Below, in pieces: positions 1 to 6,913 of a stretch of 6,913 bases of DNA. The notes under the pieces are model-generated. The model saw only the letters and a program-made list of their open reading frames with translations, was not told where the DNA came from and ran no database searches. Position numbers and translations under genes: made by a program. Where the stretch lies: the NCBI GenBank assembly GCA_003454415.1, contig DMKG01000287.1:1-6913 (forward strand), read 5' to 3'. Each line of letters starts with the position of its first letter. The stretch's first letter is position 1. The stretch is from Alphaproteobacteria bacterium. Its GTDB lineage: Bacteria; Pseudomonadota; Alphaproteobacteria; UBA11222.

Positions 1-1109
1 AGGCGCTGGCGCAGGAATTGCGCGCAAGGGGCCGGATTGTGGGTTTGATTACCGACAGCCGGGGGCTGGCGTATGCCCCCTCGTTCGGGCGGATCGGCGT
101 GCATGTGGTGGCGGCGAAAAATCCGTCGGGTAATCTGGCGGCGAGGGCGCGCGCGGCGCTGGCCCTTGGCGCGGGGACTTTGCAGGCGATAAGGCTTTTG
201 AAACGGCAGGCCCCTGCGCTGGTGATGGGGTTTGGCGGTTATCCGTCCCTGCCCGCCATGGCGGCTGCGATCTGGCTTGGGGTTCCCGCCGCCATCCATG
301 AGCAGAATGCGGTGCTGGGAAAGGTCAACCGTCTGCTGGCGCGCCGCGCCGGCGCTATCGCGGCGCCGGTCGAAAACCTGCAGGGCATGCGCGCCATTGA
401 TCAGCGCAAGGTCATCTGCACCGGCAATCCGGTGCGCGCGGATATCGCGGCCTGCCATGACCGGAATTATGCGGCGCCGCAGGAAGACGCCCCCTTCAAT
501 CTGGTGGTCTTTGGCGGCAGCCAGGGCGCCCGGATTCTCAGCGAAACGGTGCCCGATGCGATCGCCTCTCTCCCTCCCGGCATTACGTCGAGGTTGCGCA
601 TTACCCAGCAGTGCCGCCAGGAAGATCTGGAGCGCGTTCGCAGCGTTTACGGCAGAAGCGGCGTTCATGCGGAACTGATGGATTTCATCCGCGACATGCC
701 CCAGCGTCTGGCGCAGGCGCATCTCGTCATCGCCCGTTCCGGCGCGACGACGGTAAGCGAATTAACTGCGGCCGGGCTTCCTTCGATTCTTGTTCCCTAT
801 CCCCATCATGGCGATCAGCAGCAGCTCGCCAACGCGCAGGCTCTCGCGGATGCGGGGGCCGCCTGGATCATGCCGGAGCCGGAACTGACAGCGGCCGCGC
901 TGGCCAAAAGGCTGCAAATCCTCATCCGCCGTCCGCAGCAACTGACGCTAGCGGCCCATGCCGCGCATGGACTGGGCCGGCCAGAAGCCGCCAGGGCGCT
1001 GGCGGACATGGTGGAACGCCTCGCGCCGCGTAAAACTCCACAACCCGGAAATGGCGGCGGCGGCGGAAAAATCATTTCCCTTCCTGGCGTGCGGAGGGTG
1101 GCGGCATGA
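1..1109 (+). CDS. murG: UDP-N-acetylglucosamine:lipid I GlcNAc transferase MurG (5' partial)
   Basis: MurG transfers GlcNAc from UDP-GlcNAc to lipid I, giving lipid II on the cytoplasmic face of the inner membrane. The reading frame is open from base 3 and gives 368 visible residues. The first ones ([10 protein letters not shown]) align with the helix that follows the N-terminal GGTGGH loop of the family, so roughly 20-25 residues, including that loop, lie upstream of the window. A TTG at 18 is in frame but is internal, not the start. Visible family motifs are FGGYPSLP (231-254), HEQN (297-308), GNPVR, the central GGSQGAR loop (513-533), and the C-terminal UDP-GlcNAc site RSGATTVSE (735-761) followed by [14 protein letters not shown]. 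The protein ends in a tail of about 25 residues with a run of five glycines (near 1053-1067). This looks longer than the E. coli protein. The TGA stop overlaps the murC start by 4 nt, which suggests translational coupling. Confidence 0.97.
   Translation, partial: ALAQELRARGRIVGLITDSRGLAYAPSFGRIGVHVVAAKNPSGNLAARARAALALGAGTLQAIRLLKRQAPALVMGFGGYPSLPAMAAAIWLGVPAAIHEQNAVLGKVNRLLARRAGAIAAPVENLQGMRAIDQRKVICTGNPVRADIAACHDRNYAAPQEDAPFNLVVFGGSQGARILSETVPDAIASLPPGITSRLRITQQCRQEDLERVRSVYGRSGVHAELMDFIRDMPQRLAQAHLVIARSGATTVSELTAAGLPSILVPYPHHGDQQQLANAQALADAGAAWIMPEPELTAAALAKRLQILIRRPQQLTLAAHAAHGLGRPEAARALADMVERLAPRKTPQPGNGGGGGKIISLPGVRRVAA
1093..1098 (+). promoter_or_regulatory. murC ribosome binding site
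   Basis: GGAGGG lies 7 nt before the ATG at 1106, within the last codons of murG. It supports 1106 as the murC start over the in-frame ATG at 1118, whose upstream sequence is not Shine-Dalgarno-like. Confidence 0.8.
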
Positions 1110-2533
1110 CGACCCGTATGCCCCTGGATATTGGCTGGATACATTTTGTAGGCATCGGCGGTATCGGCATGAGCGGGATTGCCGAGGTGATGCACAATCT
1201 GGGTTATCAGGTCAAAGGCTCCGACAGCGCCGATAGCAGTAACACCGCACGTCTCCGGGAACTCGGAATTCCGGTGAGCGTGGGACAGTCGGAGGAAAAC
1301 CTGGGAGAAGCCCGGGTCATCGTCGTGTCCTCCGCCATCAAGGCGGATAATCCGGAACTGCTTGCGGCGCGGAAGCGCGGGCTGCCAGTGGTGCGCCGCG
1401 CCGAAATGCTGGCGGAACTGATGCGGCTCAAATGGTGTGTCGCGGTCGCGGGCACGCATGGGAAAACCACAACGACGTCGCTGGTGGCCTGTCTTCTGGA
1501 GGCGGGGCGGTTCGATCCGACCGTCATTAATGGCGGCATTCTCAACGCCTATGGCACCAATGCGCGGCTGGGAGCCGGGGACTGGATGGTGGTCGAGGCG
1601 GATGAATCCGACGGCACTTTCGTGAAACTGCCGCCGACGATTGCCGTGGTCACCAATATCGATCCGGAGCATCTCGATTTTTACAAGGATTTCGATGGCC
1701 TGCGCCATGCCTTCGATGTGTTCGTGGAAAATGTCCCGTTTTATGGCAGCGCGGTGGTGTGCATCGATCATCCCGAAGTGCAGGCGATGGTCGGGCGAAT
1801 TCGGGACCGGCGCTGCATCACCTATGGCACTTCGCCCCAGGCCGAAGTTCGCGGCGTGAATATCCGTTCCGAGGGGGATGACTGGATTTTCGATGTGCAG
1901 TTTTTTGACCGTGTTACCGGCAAGACCAGCCGCATGGAGAATATGAAACTTCCCATGCCGGGCATTCATAATGTGCGCAACTGTCTGGCGGCGATTGCCG
2001 TTGCACGGGAACTGAAAATCGACCGGAAGGTGCAGCGCCGCGCCCTGGCGGGCTTTGAAGGCGTGAAACGCCGTTTCACCCGCACCGGGGAAGCGGGCGG
2101 CATTGGCGTGGTGGATGATTATGGCCATCATCCCGTGGAAATCGCGGCGGTGCTGCGGGCCGCGCGCCAGGGATGCGACGGCAAGCTGATCGCTGTCGTG
2201 CAGCCGCACCGCTATTCGCGACTGGCGCAATTGTTCGCGGATTTCTGCACCTGTTTTAATGACGCCGATATCGTGATCGTCGCGCCGGTTTATGCGGCGG
2301 GCGAGCAGCCTGTCCCCGGCATGGACCGGGACGCTCTGATCGAAGGCGTGCGCGCCCATGGCCATCGCCGCGTGCTGGCGCTGGAGGGGCCGGAACACTT
2401 ATGTCCGCTGATCCTTTCTGAAGCCGAAGCCGGGGATCTGGTCGTGTGCCTGGGGGCGGGCAATATTACTCAGTGGGCCAATGCCCTTCCGGGAGAAATG
2501 GCGCAGCAGATGCGCAAGGCGGGTGTGGGATGA
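1106..2533 (+). CDS. murC: UDP-N-acetylmuramate--L-alanine ligase MurC
   Basis: MurC is a cytoplasmic ATP-dependent ligase that joins L-alanine to UDP-MurNAc, the first step of stem peptide assembly. The 475 residues match the usual family length. The N-terminal Rossmann-like UDP-binding domain shows GIGGIGMSG (residues 16-24). The central ATPase domain has the P-loop GTHGKTT (116-122), EADESDGTF (164-172) and [10 protein letters not shown] (184-193), and HNVRN (288-292) lies near its end. The C-terminal domain has DYGHHPVE (338-345), QPHRYSRL (366-373) and APVYAAGE (393-400). The HHP and HRYSR motifs separate MurC from MurD, MurE and MurF. A strong ribosome binding site precedes the ATG, which overlaps murG by 4 nt. 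The downstream end overlaps murB. All key residues are intact. Mpl, the related tripeptide ligase, is less likely given the length and the mur-operon position. Confidence 0.98.
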   Translation: MTTRMPLDIGWIHFVGIGGIGMSGIAEVMHNLGYQVKGSDSADSSNTARLRELGIPVSVGQSEENLGEARVIVVSSAIKADNPELLAARKRGLPVVRRAEMLAELMRLKWCVAVAGTHGKTTTTSLVACLLEAGRFDPTVINGGILNAYGTNARLGAGDWMVVEADESDGTFVKLPPTIAVVTNIDPEHLDFYKDFDGLRHAFDVFVENVPFYGSAVVCIDHPEVQAMVGRIRDRRCITYGTSPQAEVRGVNIRSEGDDWIFDVQFFDRVTGKTSRMENMKLPMPGIHNVRNCLAAIAVARELKIDRKVQRRALAGFEGVKRRFTRTGEAGGIGVVDDYGHHPVEIAAVLRAARQGCDGKLIAVVQPHRYSRLAQLFADFCTCFNDADIVIVAPVYAAGEQPVPGMDRDALIEGVRAHGHRRVLALEGPEHLCPLILSEAEAGDLVVCLGAGNITQWANALPGEMAQQMRKAGVG

Positions 2534-3477
2534 TGGCGCGCCGACGTGCGGACTGGTCCCTGCTGGAACGCATGCCTGCGGTGCGCGGGCGCTTGCAGGC
2601 CGGCGCTCCGCTCGCGCCCTTGACCTGGTTCCGGGTGGGCGGTCCCGCGGAAATCCTGTTCATGCCGGCTGACGAGAAGGACCTATCGGATTTTCTGGCG
2701 GCGTTGCCCGCGGAGATTTCCGTCAGCGTGATAGGCGCCGGATCCAATCTGCTGATTCGTGATGGCGGCGTGAACGGGGTCGTGGTGCTGCTGGGGGCGG
2801 GCTTTGGCGATATTCAAATCATGGACGACGGGATGATTACCGCAGGTGCGGCAGTGATGGATGTGAAACTGTCCAGCGCCGCGCGGGATGCTTCCCTCAC
2901 GGGGCTGGAGTTTCTGCGTGGCGTACCCGGTACGCTGGGCGGCGCGGTGCGTATGAATGCGGGCGCCTATGGCGGAGAAATCAGGGATGTGTTCGTCAGT
3001 GCAAGGTGTGTGGATCGCCGTGGCGCGGCGCATGAAGTTTCTCTCCAGCGGGCGGGCTTCAGCTACCGCCACAGCGATCTTCCTCCGGATTTTATTGTGA
3101 CCAGCGTCCGCCTGCGCGGCAGGCCGGGAGACCCGCGTGCGATCTCGGCGCGAATGGCTGAGATTGCGGGCGCGCGCAGCGCGTCCCAGCCGGTCGGCGC
3201 GCGCACCAGCGGCAGCACCTTCGCAAATCCCGATGACCCACGCGCCCAGGGGCGCAAGGCCTGGGAGCTGATCGACGCGGCGGGCTGTCGCGGAATGCGC
3301 CTGGGGGGCGCCATGGTTTCCAAAATGCATTGCAATTTCCTGGTGAATGGCGGCGACGCCACGGCGCGCGATCTGGAAGCCCTGGGCGAACGGGTGCGGG
3401 CGCGCGTTCTGCAGCAGACGGGAATTGCGTTGCAATGGGAAATCCGCCGTATGGGCGAGGTGGAGGAAGCTCCATGA
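2530..3477 (+). CDS. murB: UDP-N-acetylenolpyruvoylglucosamine reductase MurB
   Basis: MurB is a cytoplasmic FAD enzyme that uses NADPH to reduce UDP-GlcNAc-enolpyruvate to UDP-MurNAc, the substrate of MurC. The 315 residues contain FAD-binding [10 protein letters not shown] (32-41) and [12 protein letters not shown] (69-80), then [11 protein letters not shown]...NAGAYGGE (128-150), FSYRHSDL (177-184, with the conserved arginine R180), GSTFANP (228-234, catalytic serine S229) and a C-terminal WEIRRMG carrying the probable catalytic glutamate E304. HCNFLVN (267-273) and the short form fit the type II MurB class. The start is ATGATG: the ATG at 2530 overlaps murC by 4 nt and the ATG at 2533 by 1 nt. 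They cannot be told apart here. A longer in-frame extension to 2446 would lie inside murC and adds no family sequence. The Shine-Dalgarno sequence is weak (AAGG at 2516-2519), so coupling to murC translation is likely. Placement inside the dcw cluster is typical of alphaproteobacteria. Confidence 0.97.
   Translation: MMARRRADWSLLERMPAVRGRLQAGAPLAPLTWFRVGGPAEILFMPADEKDLSDFLAALPAEISVSVIGAGSNLLIRDGGVNGVVVLLGAGFGDIQIMDDGMITAGAAVMDVKLSSAARDASLTGLEFLRGVPGTLGGAVRMNAGAYGGEIRDVFVSARCVDRRGAAHEVSLQRAGFSYRHSDLPPDFIVTSVRLRGRPGDPRAISARMAEIAGARSASQPVGARTSGSTFANPDDPRAQGRKAWELIDAAGCRGMRLGGAMVSKMHCNFLVNGGDATARDLEALGERVRARVLQQTGIALQWEIRRMGEVEEAP
3462..3466 (+). promoter_or_regulatory. ddl ribosome binding site
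   Basis: GGAGG sits 7 nt before the ATG at 3474, inside the end of murB. It picks this start over the much longer in-frame extension reaching back to 3330, which would overlap murB heavily. Confidence 0.8.
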
Positions 3478-4394
3478 GCCAGCATGTCGCGGTCCTGAAA
3501 GGCGGCTGGTCCTCGGAACGGGAAGTCAGCCTGGTATCGGGGACGAAATGCGCCGAAGCCTTGCGCCAGGAAGGGTATAAGGTCACGGAGATTGATGCAG
3601 ACGGCGATATCGCGGCCACCTTGATGGCCGTAAAACCCGACGTGGCGTTCAACGCCCTGCACGGGCGGTGGGGCGAGGATGGCTGCGTGCAGGGGCTGCT
3701 GGAGATCCTGCGTATCCCCTACACCCACTCGGGCGTATGCGCCTCTTCTCTGGCGATGAACAAGCCGCAAGCCAAACGTCTGTTCAAGGAAGCCGGAATT
3801 GCCTGTCCGGAGGGCATGGTTGTGGACCGCCGCAGCCTCAGGGACCGGCATCCAATGCCGCCGCCTTATGTGGTGAAGCCGATGAATGAAGGCTCCAGCG
3901 TAGGGGTATTCATTATCCGCGAAACGGACAATACGCCGTCCCCGCAATTTGCGGCGGAGGATTGGCCCTATGGCGATTTGCTTCTGGTGGAGCGTTATAT
4001 ACCGGGCCGCGAACTGACCGTGGCGGTGATGGGAGAAAGAAGTCTGGCGGTGACGGAAATCGTCCCCTGGACGAAATTTTACGATTACGAGGCCAAATAC
4101 GCCGAAGGCGGATCGCGCCATATCATTCCCGCGGAAATTGGACCGGAAATCTATCAGCAGGCCCTGCAGATGGCGCAGGAGGCGCATCAGGCGCTTGGCT
4201 GCCGCGGGGTGAGCCGCGCCGACTTCCGTTATGATGACGGCGCTGCTCCGGGCGCAGGGCTTTATCTGCTGGAAATCAATACGCAACCAGGCATGACGCC
4301 CACATCGCTGGTGCCGGAGCAGGCGGCCCATCTCGGTGTTTCGTTTGGCGCGTTATGCCGCTGGCTGGTGGAGGATGCGTCATGCGCGCGCTGA
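3474..4394 (+). CDS. ddl: D-alanine--D-alanine ligase
   Basis: Ddl is a cytoplasmic ATP-grasp ligase that makes the D-Ala-D-Ala dipeptide, which MurF adds to the stem peptide. The 306 residues equal the length of E. coli DdlB. The N-terminal domain has GGWSSEREVS (10-19) with the substrate-binding glutamate E15, and HGRWGEDG (63-70). The ATP-grasp domain has YVVKPMNEGSSVGV (132-145), with the ATP-binding lysine, and ERYIPGRELTVAV (173-185). The omega-loop segment FYDYEAKY (202-209) carries the tyrosine typical of D-Ala-D-Ala ligases, where D-Ala-D-Lac enzymes differ. The metal and substrate site is EINTQPGMTPTSLVP (267-281). Normal D-Ala-D-Ala termini, and so ordinary vancomycin-target chemistry, are therefore inferred. 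The gene overlaps murB by 4 nt and ftsQ by 13 nt. It is probably ddlB-like by position. Confidence 0.97.
   Translation: MSQHVAVLKGGWSSEREVSLVSGTKCAEALRQEGYKVTEIDADGDIAATLMAVKPDVAFNALHGRWGEDGCVQGLLEILRIPYTHSGVCASSLAMNKPQAKRLFKEAGIACPEGMVVDRRSLRDRHPMPPPYVVKPMNEGSSVGVFIIRETDNTPSPQFAAEDWPYGDLLLVERYIPGRELTVAVMGERSLAVTEIVPWTKFYDYEAKYAEGGSRHIIPAEIGPEIYQQALQMAQEAHQALGCRGVSRADFRYDDGAAPGAGLYLLEINTQPGMTPTSLVPEQAAHLGVSFGALCRWLVEDASCAR
4370..4374 (+). promoter_or_regulatory. ftsQ ribosome binding site
   Basis: GGAGG lies 7 nt before the ATG at 4382, within the last codons of ddl. It decides the ftsQ start: the in-frame ATG at 4355 has no comparable upstream sequence, and starting there would only add nine residues read from the ddl overlap. 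Confidence 0.8.
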
Positions 4395-5251
4395 AGAAAA
4401 CACGCCCCACGCCAAAGCGCCCGCCACGCGGCCTGTGGAGCGCCAGGCGCAGATGGCCTGTCTTTCTTTTTTCGCTATCGCTGGTAGGGGTTGCTGCTTA
4501 TGCGGTGCTGCAGACCGGTCTTGGGCCGCTCTCTTCATCGGGGAGGGATGCCGCGCTCAGAACGAGTTTGCAGGAAATGGGCCTGCGTGTGCGCTCGATT
4601 ACCGTTGCGGGACGCGTTCACACCGGGGCGAAAGAATTGCTCGACGCATTGAATATTGCTAAAGATGATTCGATTCTTCATGTGGATCTTGAATCGGCGC
4701 ATAAGCGGGTGGCCCGGTTGCCTTGGGTGGAGCAAGTGAGCGTGATCAGGAATCTGCCTGACGCCCTTCACATTGAAATCATCGAGCGTGTTCCGATCGC
4801 CATCTGGCAGCGTAATGGGGAAATGGTTTTAATCGACCGGACTGGGCAGGAAATCACTGAAAAGAATATCGCTGAATTTCACGCCCTGCCGTTGATTGTG
4901 GGGAAGGGCGCGCCCAGGGCGGCGGGCGAACTGATTGCAATGCTGGATACGGAACCGCAACTTCGAGGGCGGGTCAAGGCCGCAATCCGTGTTGGCGAAC
5001 GGCGCTGGAATCTGCGTTTCAAGGATGGCATTGATGTCTGCCTGCCGGAGCAGGATGCGCAGGCGGCATGGCGCAAGCTGGCGCTCTATGAAGCGCGCGA
5101 GGGATTGCTGGCGCGTGACGTTGAGCTGGTCGATCTTCGTCTCGCCAGCAAACTGGTGGTGCGGCTGACGCCTGACGCCATCCGCCGGACGGCGGAGCCA
5201 GGGCGTGACGCGCATCTGTACGATGGTAATTTTGTCCGGGGGCATGGATAG
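4382..5251 (+). CDS. ftsQ: Cell division protein FtsQ
   Basis: FtsQ is a bitopic inner-membrane divisome protein. In well-studied bacteria its periplasmic domain binds FtsB/FtsL and links the early ring to septal peptidoglycan synthesis. From the ATG at 4382 it has 289 residues. Residues 1-24 are strongly basic and cytoplasmic (RALKKTRPTPKRPPR). One hydrophobic segment runs from about 25 to 44 (WPVFLFSLSLVGVAAYAV). A POTRA domain follows at about 68-138 (VRSITVAGRVHTG, then LPWVEQVSVIRNLPDALHIEIIERVP), then the FtsQ/DivIB beta domain, with IDRTGQEI (151-158) and VDLRLASKLVVRLTPDA (250-266). Sequence conservation is low in this family, so the call rests on domain order, conserved PWV...R.LP..L.I.I.ER.P pattern, and position between ddl and ftsA. 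It overlaps ddl by 13 nt. Codons in the stretch 4631-4690 are AT-richer than the surroundings. Confidence 0.95.
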   Translation: MRALKKTRPTPKRPPRGLWSARRRWPVFLFSLSLVGVAAYAVLQTGLGPLSSSGRDAALRTSLQEMGLRVRSITVAGRVHTGAKELLDALNIAKDDSILHVDLESAHKRVARLPWVEQVSVIRNLPDALHIEIIERVPIAIWQRNGEMVLIDRTGQEITEKNIAEFHALPLIVGKGAPRAAGELIAMLDTEPQLRGRVKAAIRVGERRWNLRFKDGIDVCLPEQDAQAAWRKLALYEAREGLLARDVELVDLRLASKLVVRLTPDAIRRTAEPGRDAHLYDGNFVRGHG

Positions 5252-6517
5252 ATGCAGCCGCTGCGTAACGGAATTATCGCAGGATTGGATATCGGCTCAT
5301 CGCAGGTGAGCTGTTTTATCGCGCGTTTCGATCCCGGCCGTGCGGGGCATGATCCGCAACCGCGTATTCTGGGGGTCGGCCACCACGAAAGCCGCGGCGT
5401 GAAATCGGGCGCCATCGTCAATATGGCGGATGCGGAGCGTTCGATCCGCGCGGCGGTGGATATGGCGGAACGCATGGCGCGGGAGACCGTGCGCAAGGTT
5501 ATCGTCAATTTGAGCTGCGGTCAGCCGGCAAGCCATCTGGCGGGGACGGAAATAACCATCCCCACGCCGGAAGTGCGTGATCAGGACGTGAAAAAGGTCC
5601 TGCGCCAAAGTCAGATGCGCGTCCACGATGTGGAAGGTGAGCTCATTCACGCCATCCCGGTCGGATATTCGCTGGATGGCCATAAAGGCATCGCAGACCC
5701 GCGCGGCATGTTCGGTGACCGTTTGGGGGTCTGTCTGCATTTTGTCACGGCTTCGGCCGGCCCCATCCGCAATCTCGCGCTTTGCGTTGAACGCTGCCAT
5801 CTGGAAATCGCCGCTCTGGTCGCCACCCCCTACGCCAGCGGTCTCGCCTGCCTGGTGGAAGATGAGACCGAGCATGGCGTCACCTGTATCGATATGGGGG
5901 GAGGGCTCACCTCGATTGCGGTTTTCGTGGGCGGGAATATGGCGCATCTGGATGTTCTTGCCGTTGGCGGCTCCCATGTGACCAATGACATCGCGCTGGG
6001 ATTGTCCACCAGCCACGCTACGGCGGAGAGGATCAAGGCGCTCTATGGCAGCGCCACGGTAAGCGCATCGGATGAGCGGGATCTGATCGACGTGCCCCGC
6101 CTGGGTGAAGAGCATTTTGAGACCGCGAATCATGTGCCGCGCTCCATATTGAACGGCATCATCCAGCCGCGTATTGAAGAAATCCTGGAGCTGGCGCGCG
6201 ATCGGCTCGCGGCCAGCGGGTTGCTGGAGATTGCCGGCCGGCGTATCGTCCTGACCGGGGGCGGCAGCCAGCTTGCAGGGGTGCGGGATCTGGCGGCGGA
6301 AATTCTTCAGGGGCAGATCCGGCTGGGAAGGCCGATCCGGCTGCGTGGCCTGCCGGACGCCTCACAGGGGCCGGAATATTCCACCGTCGCGGGTCTGATT
6401 GGTTTCGCCATGAATGGCCCTGTGGAAGCCGGCGACGTCATGGGCGCTGCCGCAGGCGCCATGCCGCCCGCGGGGCGCGTCGCGCGAATTGGACAATGGT
6501 TACGGGAAAATTTTTGA
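5252..6517 (+). CDS. ftsA: Cell division protein FtsA (actin-like ATPase)
   Basis: FtsA is an actin-fold ATPase that binds the FtsZ C-terminal peptide, tethers the Z ring to the inner membrane and recruits later divisome proteins. The 421 residues show the phosphate-1 motif AGLDIGSSQVSC (10-21), the FtsA-specific 1C subdomain (about 83-165, including GELIHAIPVGYSLDG), the phosphate-2 motif CIDMGGGLTSIAVF (212-225), and the adenosine motif IVLTGGGSQLAGV (332-344). The protein ends in a short amphipathic, basic segment (RVARIGQWLRENF, 409-421), matching the membrane-targeting helix. The ATG directly follows the ftsQ stop codon with no spacer. The best Shine-Dalgarno candidate is a plain GGGGG at 5238-5242, 9 nt upstream, so its translation probably depends on ribosomes finishing ftsQ. 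Other actin-fold proteins such as MreB or DnaK are excluded by the 1C domain and context. Confidence 0.98.
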   Translation: MQPLRNGIIAGLDIGSSQVSCFIARFDPGRAGHDPQPRILGVGHHESRGVKSGAIVNMADAERSIRAAVDMAERMARETVRKVIVNLSCGQPASHLAGTEITIPTPEVRDQDVKKVLRQSQMRVHDVEGELIHAIPVGYSLDGHKGIADPRGMFGDRLGVCLHFVTASAGPIRNLALCVERCHLEIAALVATPYASGLACLVEDETEHGVTCIDMGGGLTSIAVFVGGNMAHLDVLAVGGSHVTNDIALGLSTSHATAERIKALYGSATVSASDERDLIDVPRLGEEHFETANHVPRSILNGIIQPRIEEILELARDRLAASGLLEIAGRRIVLTGGGSQLAGVRDLAAEILQGQIRLGRPIRLRGLPDASQGPEYSTVAGLIGFAMNGPVEAGDVMGAAAGAMPPAGRVARIGQWLRENF

Positions 6518-6535
6518 AATCGTGTTTTGGATATG

Positions 6536-6557
6536 CCTGCCGTGAATCGGCTTCAGG
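6536..6557 (+). promoter_or_regulatory. Possible stem-loop in the ftsZ leader, with GANTC in the loop
   Basis: CCTG (6536-6539) and CCG (6540-6542) can pair with CGG (6548-6550) and CAGG (6554-6557). This gives a 7-bp stem with a 3-nt bulge (6551-6553) and the loop TGAAT (6543-6547). GAATC (6544-6548) is a GANTC sequence, the methylation target of the alphaproteobacterial enzyme CcrM. The stem ends two bases before the core AAGGAG. The pairing is seen directly, but any function is inference. It is short enough to arise by chance. Confidence 0.35.
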
Positions 6558-6559
6558 GG

Positions 6560-6565
6560 AAGGAG
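6560..6565 (+). promoter_or_regulatory. ftsZ ribosome binding site
   Basis: AAGGAG lies 7 nt before the ATG at 6573. It is the strongest and best-spaced Shine-Dalgarno sequence in the window, consistent with the high level of FtsZ that cells need relative to FtsA and FtsQ. Confidence 0.85.
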
Positions 6566-6572
6566 AACAAAA

Positions 6573-6913
6573 ATGACTATCAATCTAAGCGTTCCAGAAA
6601 TGTATGAACTGAAGCCCCGTATTACCGTGTTTGGCGTTGGCGGCGCGGGCGGCAATGCTGTCAATAACATGATTGAGTGCGGGCTGGAGGGCGTCGAATT
6701 CGTCGTCGCGAATACCGACGCGCAGGCGCTGGCGCAATCCAAGGCGCAACGCAGGATTCAGATGGGTGAAACCGCGACCCAGGGATTGGGTGCGGGCTCC
6801 CATCCTGAAGTTGGCCGCGCGGCGGCGGAAGAAGCCCTGCAGGAAATCCGCGATCATCTTTCCGGTTGTCATATGGTGTTCGTGACGGCCGGTATGGGGG
6901 GCGGAACAGGCAC
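6573..6913 (+). CDS. ftsZ: Cell division protein FtsZ (tubulin-like GTPase, 3' partial)
   Basis: FtsZ is the tubulin homologue that polymerises with GTP into the mid-cell ring and directs division. Only the first 113 codons plus two bases are in the window, and the frame is open to the edge. The protein begins [20 protein letters not shown], followed by the nucleotide-binding loop [14 protein letters not shown] (21-34), NTDAQAL (47-53), [19 protein letters not shown] (69-87) and GMGGGTG (107-113), the start of the GGGTGTG tubulin signature loop that contacts the GTP phosphates. The N-terminal LKPRITV segment is typical of alphaproteobacterial FtsZ. The start is fixed by a strong Shine-Dalgarno sequence and by the family N-terminus. 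The T7 loop and the C-terminal FtsA-binding peptide lie beyond the window. Paralogous tubulin-like genes exist in some alphaproteobacteria, but the position directly after ftsA argues for the main division gene. Confidence 0.98.
   Translation, partial: MTINLSVPEMYELKPRITVFGVGGAGGNAVNNMIECGLEGVEFVVANTDAQALAQSKAQRRIQMGETATQGLGAGSHPEVGRAAAEEALQEIRDHLSGCHMVFVTAGMGGGTG

Larger units (their letters stand above)
6518..6572 (+). other. ftsA-ftsZ intergenic spacer
   Basis: This 55-nt stretch is the only non-coding DNA in the window. It holds a possible imperfect stem-loop, a GANTC site and the ftsZ Shine-Dalgarno sequence. I looked for a sigma70-type promoter: TTGAAA (6514-6519) resembles a -35 element, but no -10 hexamer lies at an acceptable distance (GGATAT at 6529 is only 9 nt away). 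There is no U-tract terminator. Confidence 0.85.

Noticed and set aside
815..2398. A 527-codon open frame on the minus strand opposite murG and murC.
   Set aside because: It is antisense to two clearly conserved genes, is rich in His, Arg and Ala as expected for the complement of GC-rich codons, shows no known motif and crosses the murG-murC junction. It is a shadow of codon bias.
2446..2529. An upstream 28-codon extension of murB.
   Set aside because: It lies entirely inside the end of murC, encodes no MurB-family sequence and has no good ribosome binding site. The ATG at 2530 (or 2533) fits the family length.
3063..4331. A 422-codon open frame on the minus strand opposite murB and ddl.
   Set aside because: Same pattern of low-complexity His/Arg-rich translation, no domain, and full overlap with two genes that retain all catalytic motifs.
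5297..6133. A 278-codon minus-strand frame opposite ftsA.
   Set aside because: It lies wholly within ftsA, has no recognisable domain, and is explained by the GC-rich codon pattern of the sense strand.
6514..6534. A possible sigma70 promoter for ftsZ (TTGAAA and GGATAT).
   Set aside because: The two hexamers are only 9 nt apart and the second is a poor match, so the spacing does not fit a functional promoter.
1..6913. An unknown defence, mobile or RNA system hidden in the window.
   Set aside because: All DNA except 55 nt is accounted for by seven conserved genes with intact motifs. I saw no transposase, direct-repeat array, tRNA/rRNA sequence or foreign-looking gene.

Overview
The window is a continuous, all plus-strand piece of a division and cell wall (dcw) gene cluster: murG (5' end missing) - murC - murB - ddl - ftsQ - ftsA - ftsZ (3' end missing). 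The gene order, with murB between murC and ddl, and the FtsZ N-terminus ([18 protein letters not shown]) point to an alphaproteobacterium. In Escherichia coli and most other gammaproteobacteria murB lies outside this cluster. The DNA is GC-rich by eye, with coding sequence that uses many GC-ending codons. I cannot name the order or genus from this alone.

Layout. Bases 1-3477 hold the cytoplasmic peptidoglycan precursor enzymes MurG, MurC and MurB. Bases 3474-4394 hold Ddl, the D-Ala-D-Ala ligase. Bases 4382-6517 hold the divisome genes ftsQ and ftsA, and ftsZ begins at 6573. Neighbouring genes overlap or touch: murG/murC by 4 nt, murC/murB by 4 nt (or 1 nt), murB/ddl by 4 nt, ddl/ftsQ by 13 nt, and ftsQ/ftsA with no gap. 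The only non-coding DNA is the 55-nt ftsA-ftsZ spacer (6518-6572). I found no terminator and no convincing sigma70 promoter, so the block is most simply read as one polycistronic unit, possibly with extra control just before ftsZ.

How the genes fit together. MurB makes UDP-MurNAc, MurC adds the first amino acid (L-Ala), Ddl supplies the terminal D-Ala-D-Ala, and MurG turns lipid I into lipid II at the inner membrane face. FtsZ assembles the division ring, FtsA ties it to the membrane, and FtsQ connects the ring to the periplasmic part of the divisome. Every enzyme retains the family motifs I could check, and none is visibly frameshifted.

Novelty. This is an ordinary conserved housekeeping locus. 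I see no mobile element, CRISPR array, RNA gene or unknown gene. The observations worth a second look are small: a possible stem-loop with a GANTC (CcrM-type) site in its loop directly before the ftsZ ribosome binding site, a cluster of GANTC sites in an AT-rich patch of ftsQ, the weak initiation context of ftsA, and a glycine-rich tail on MurG.
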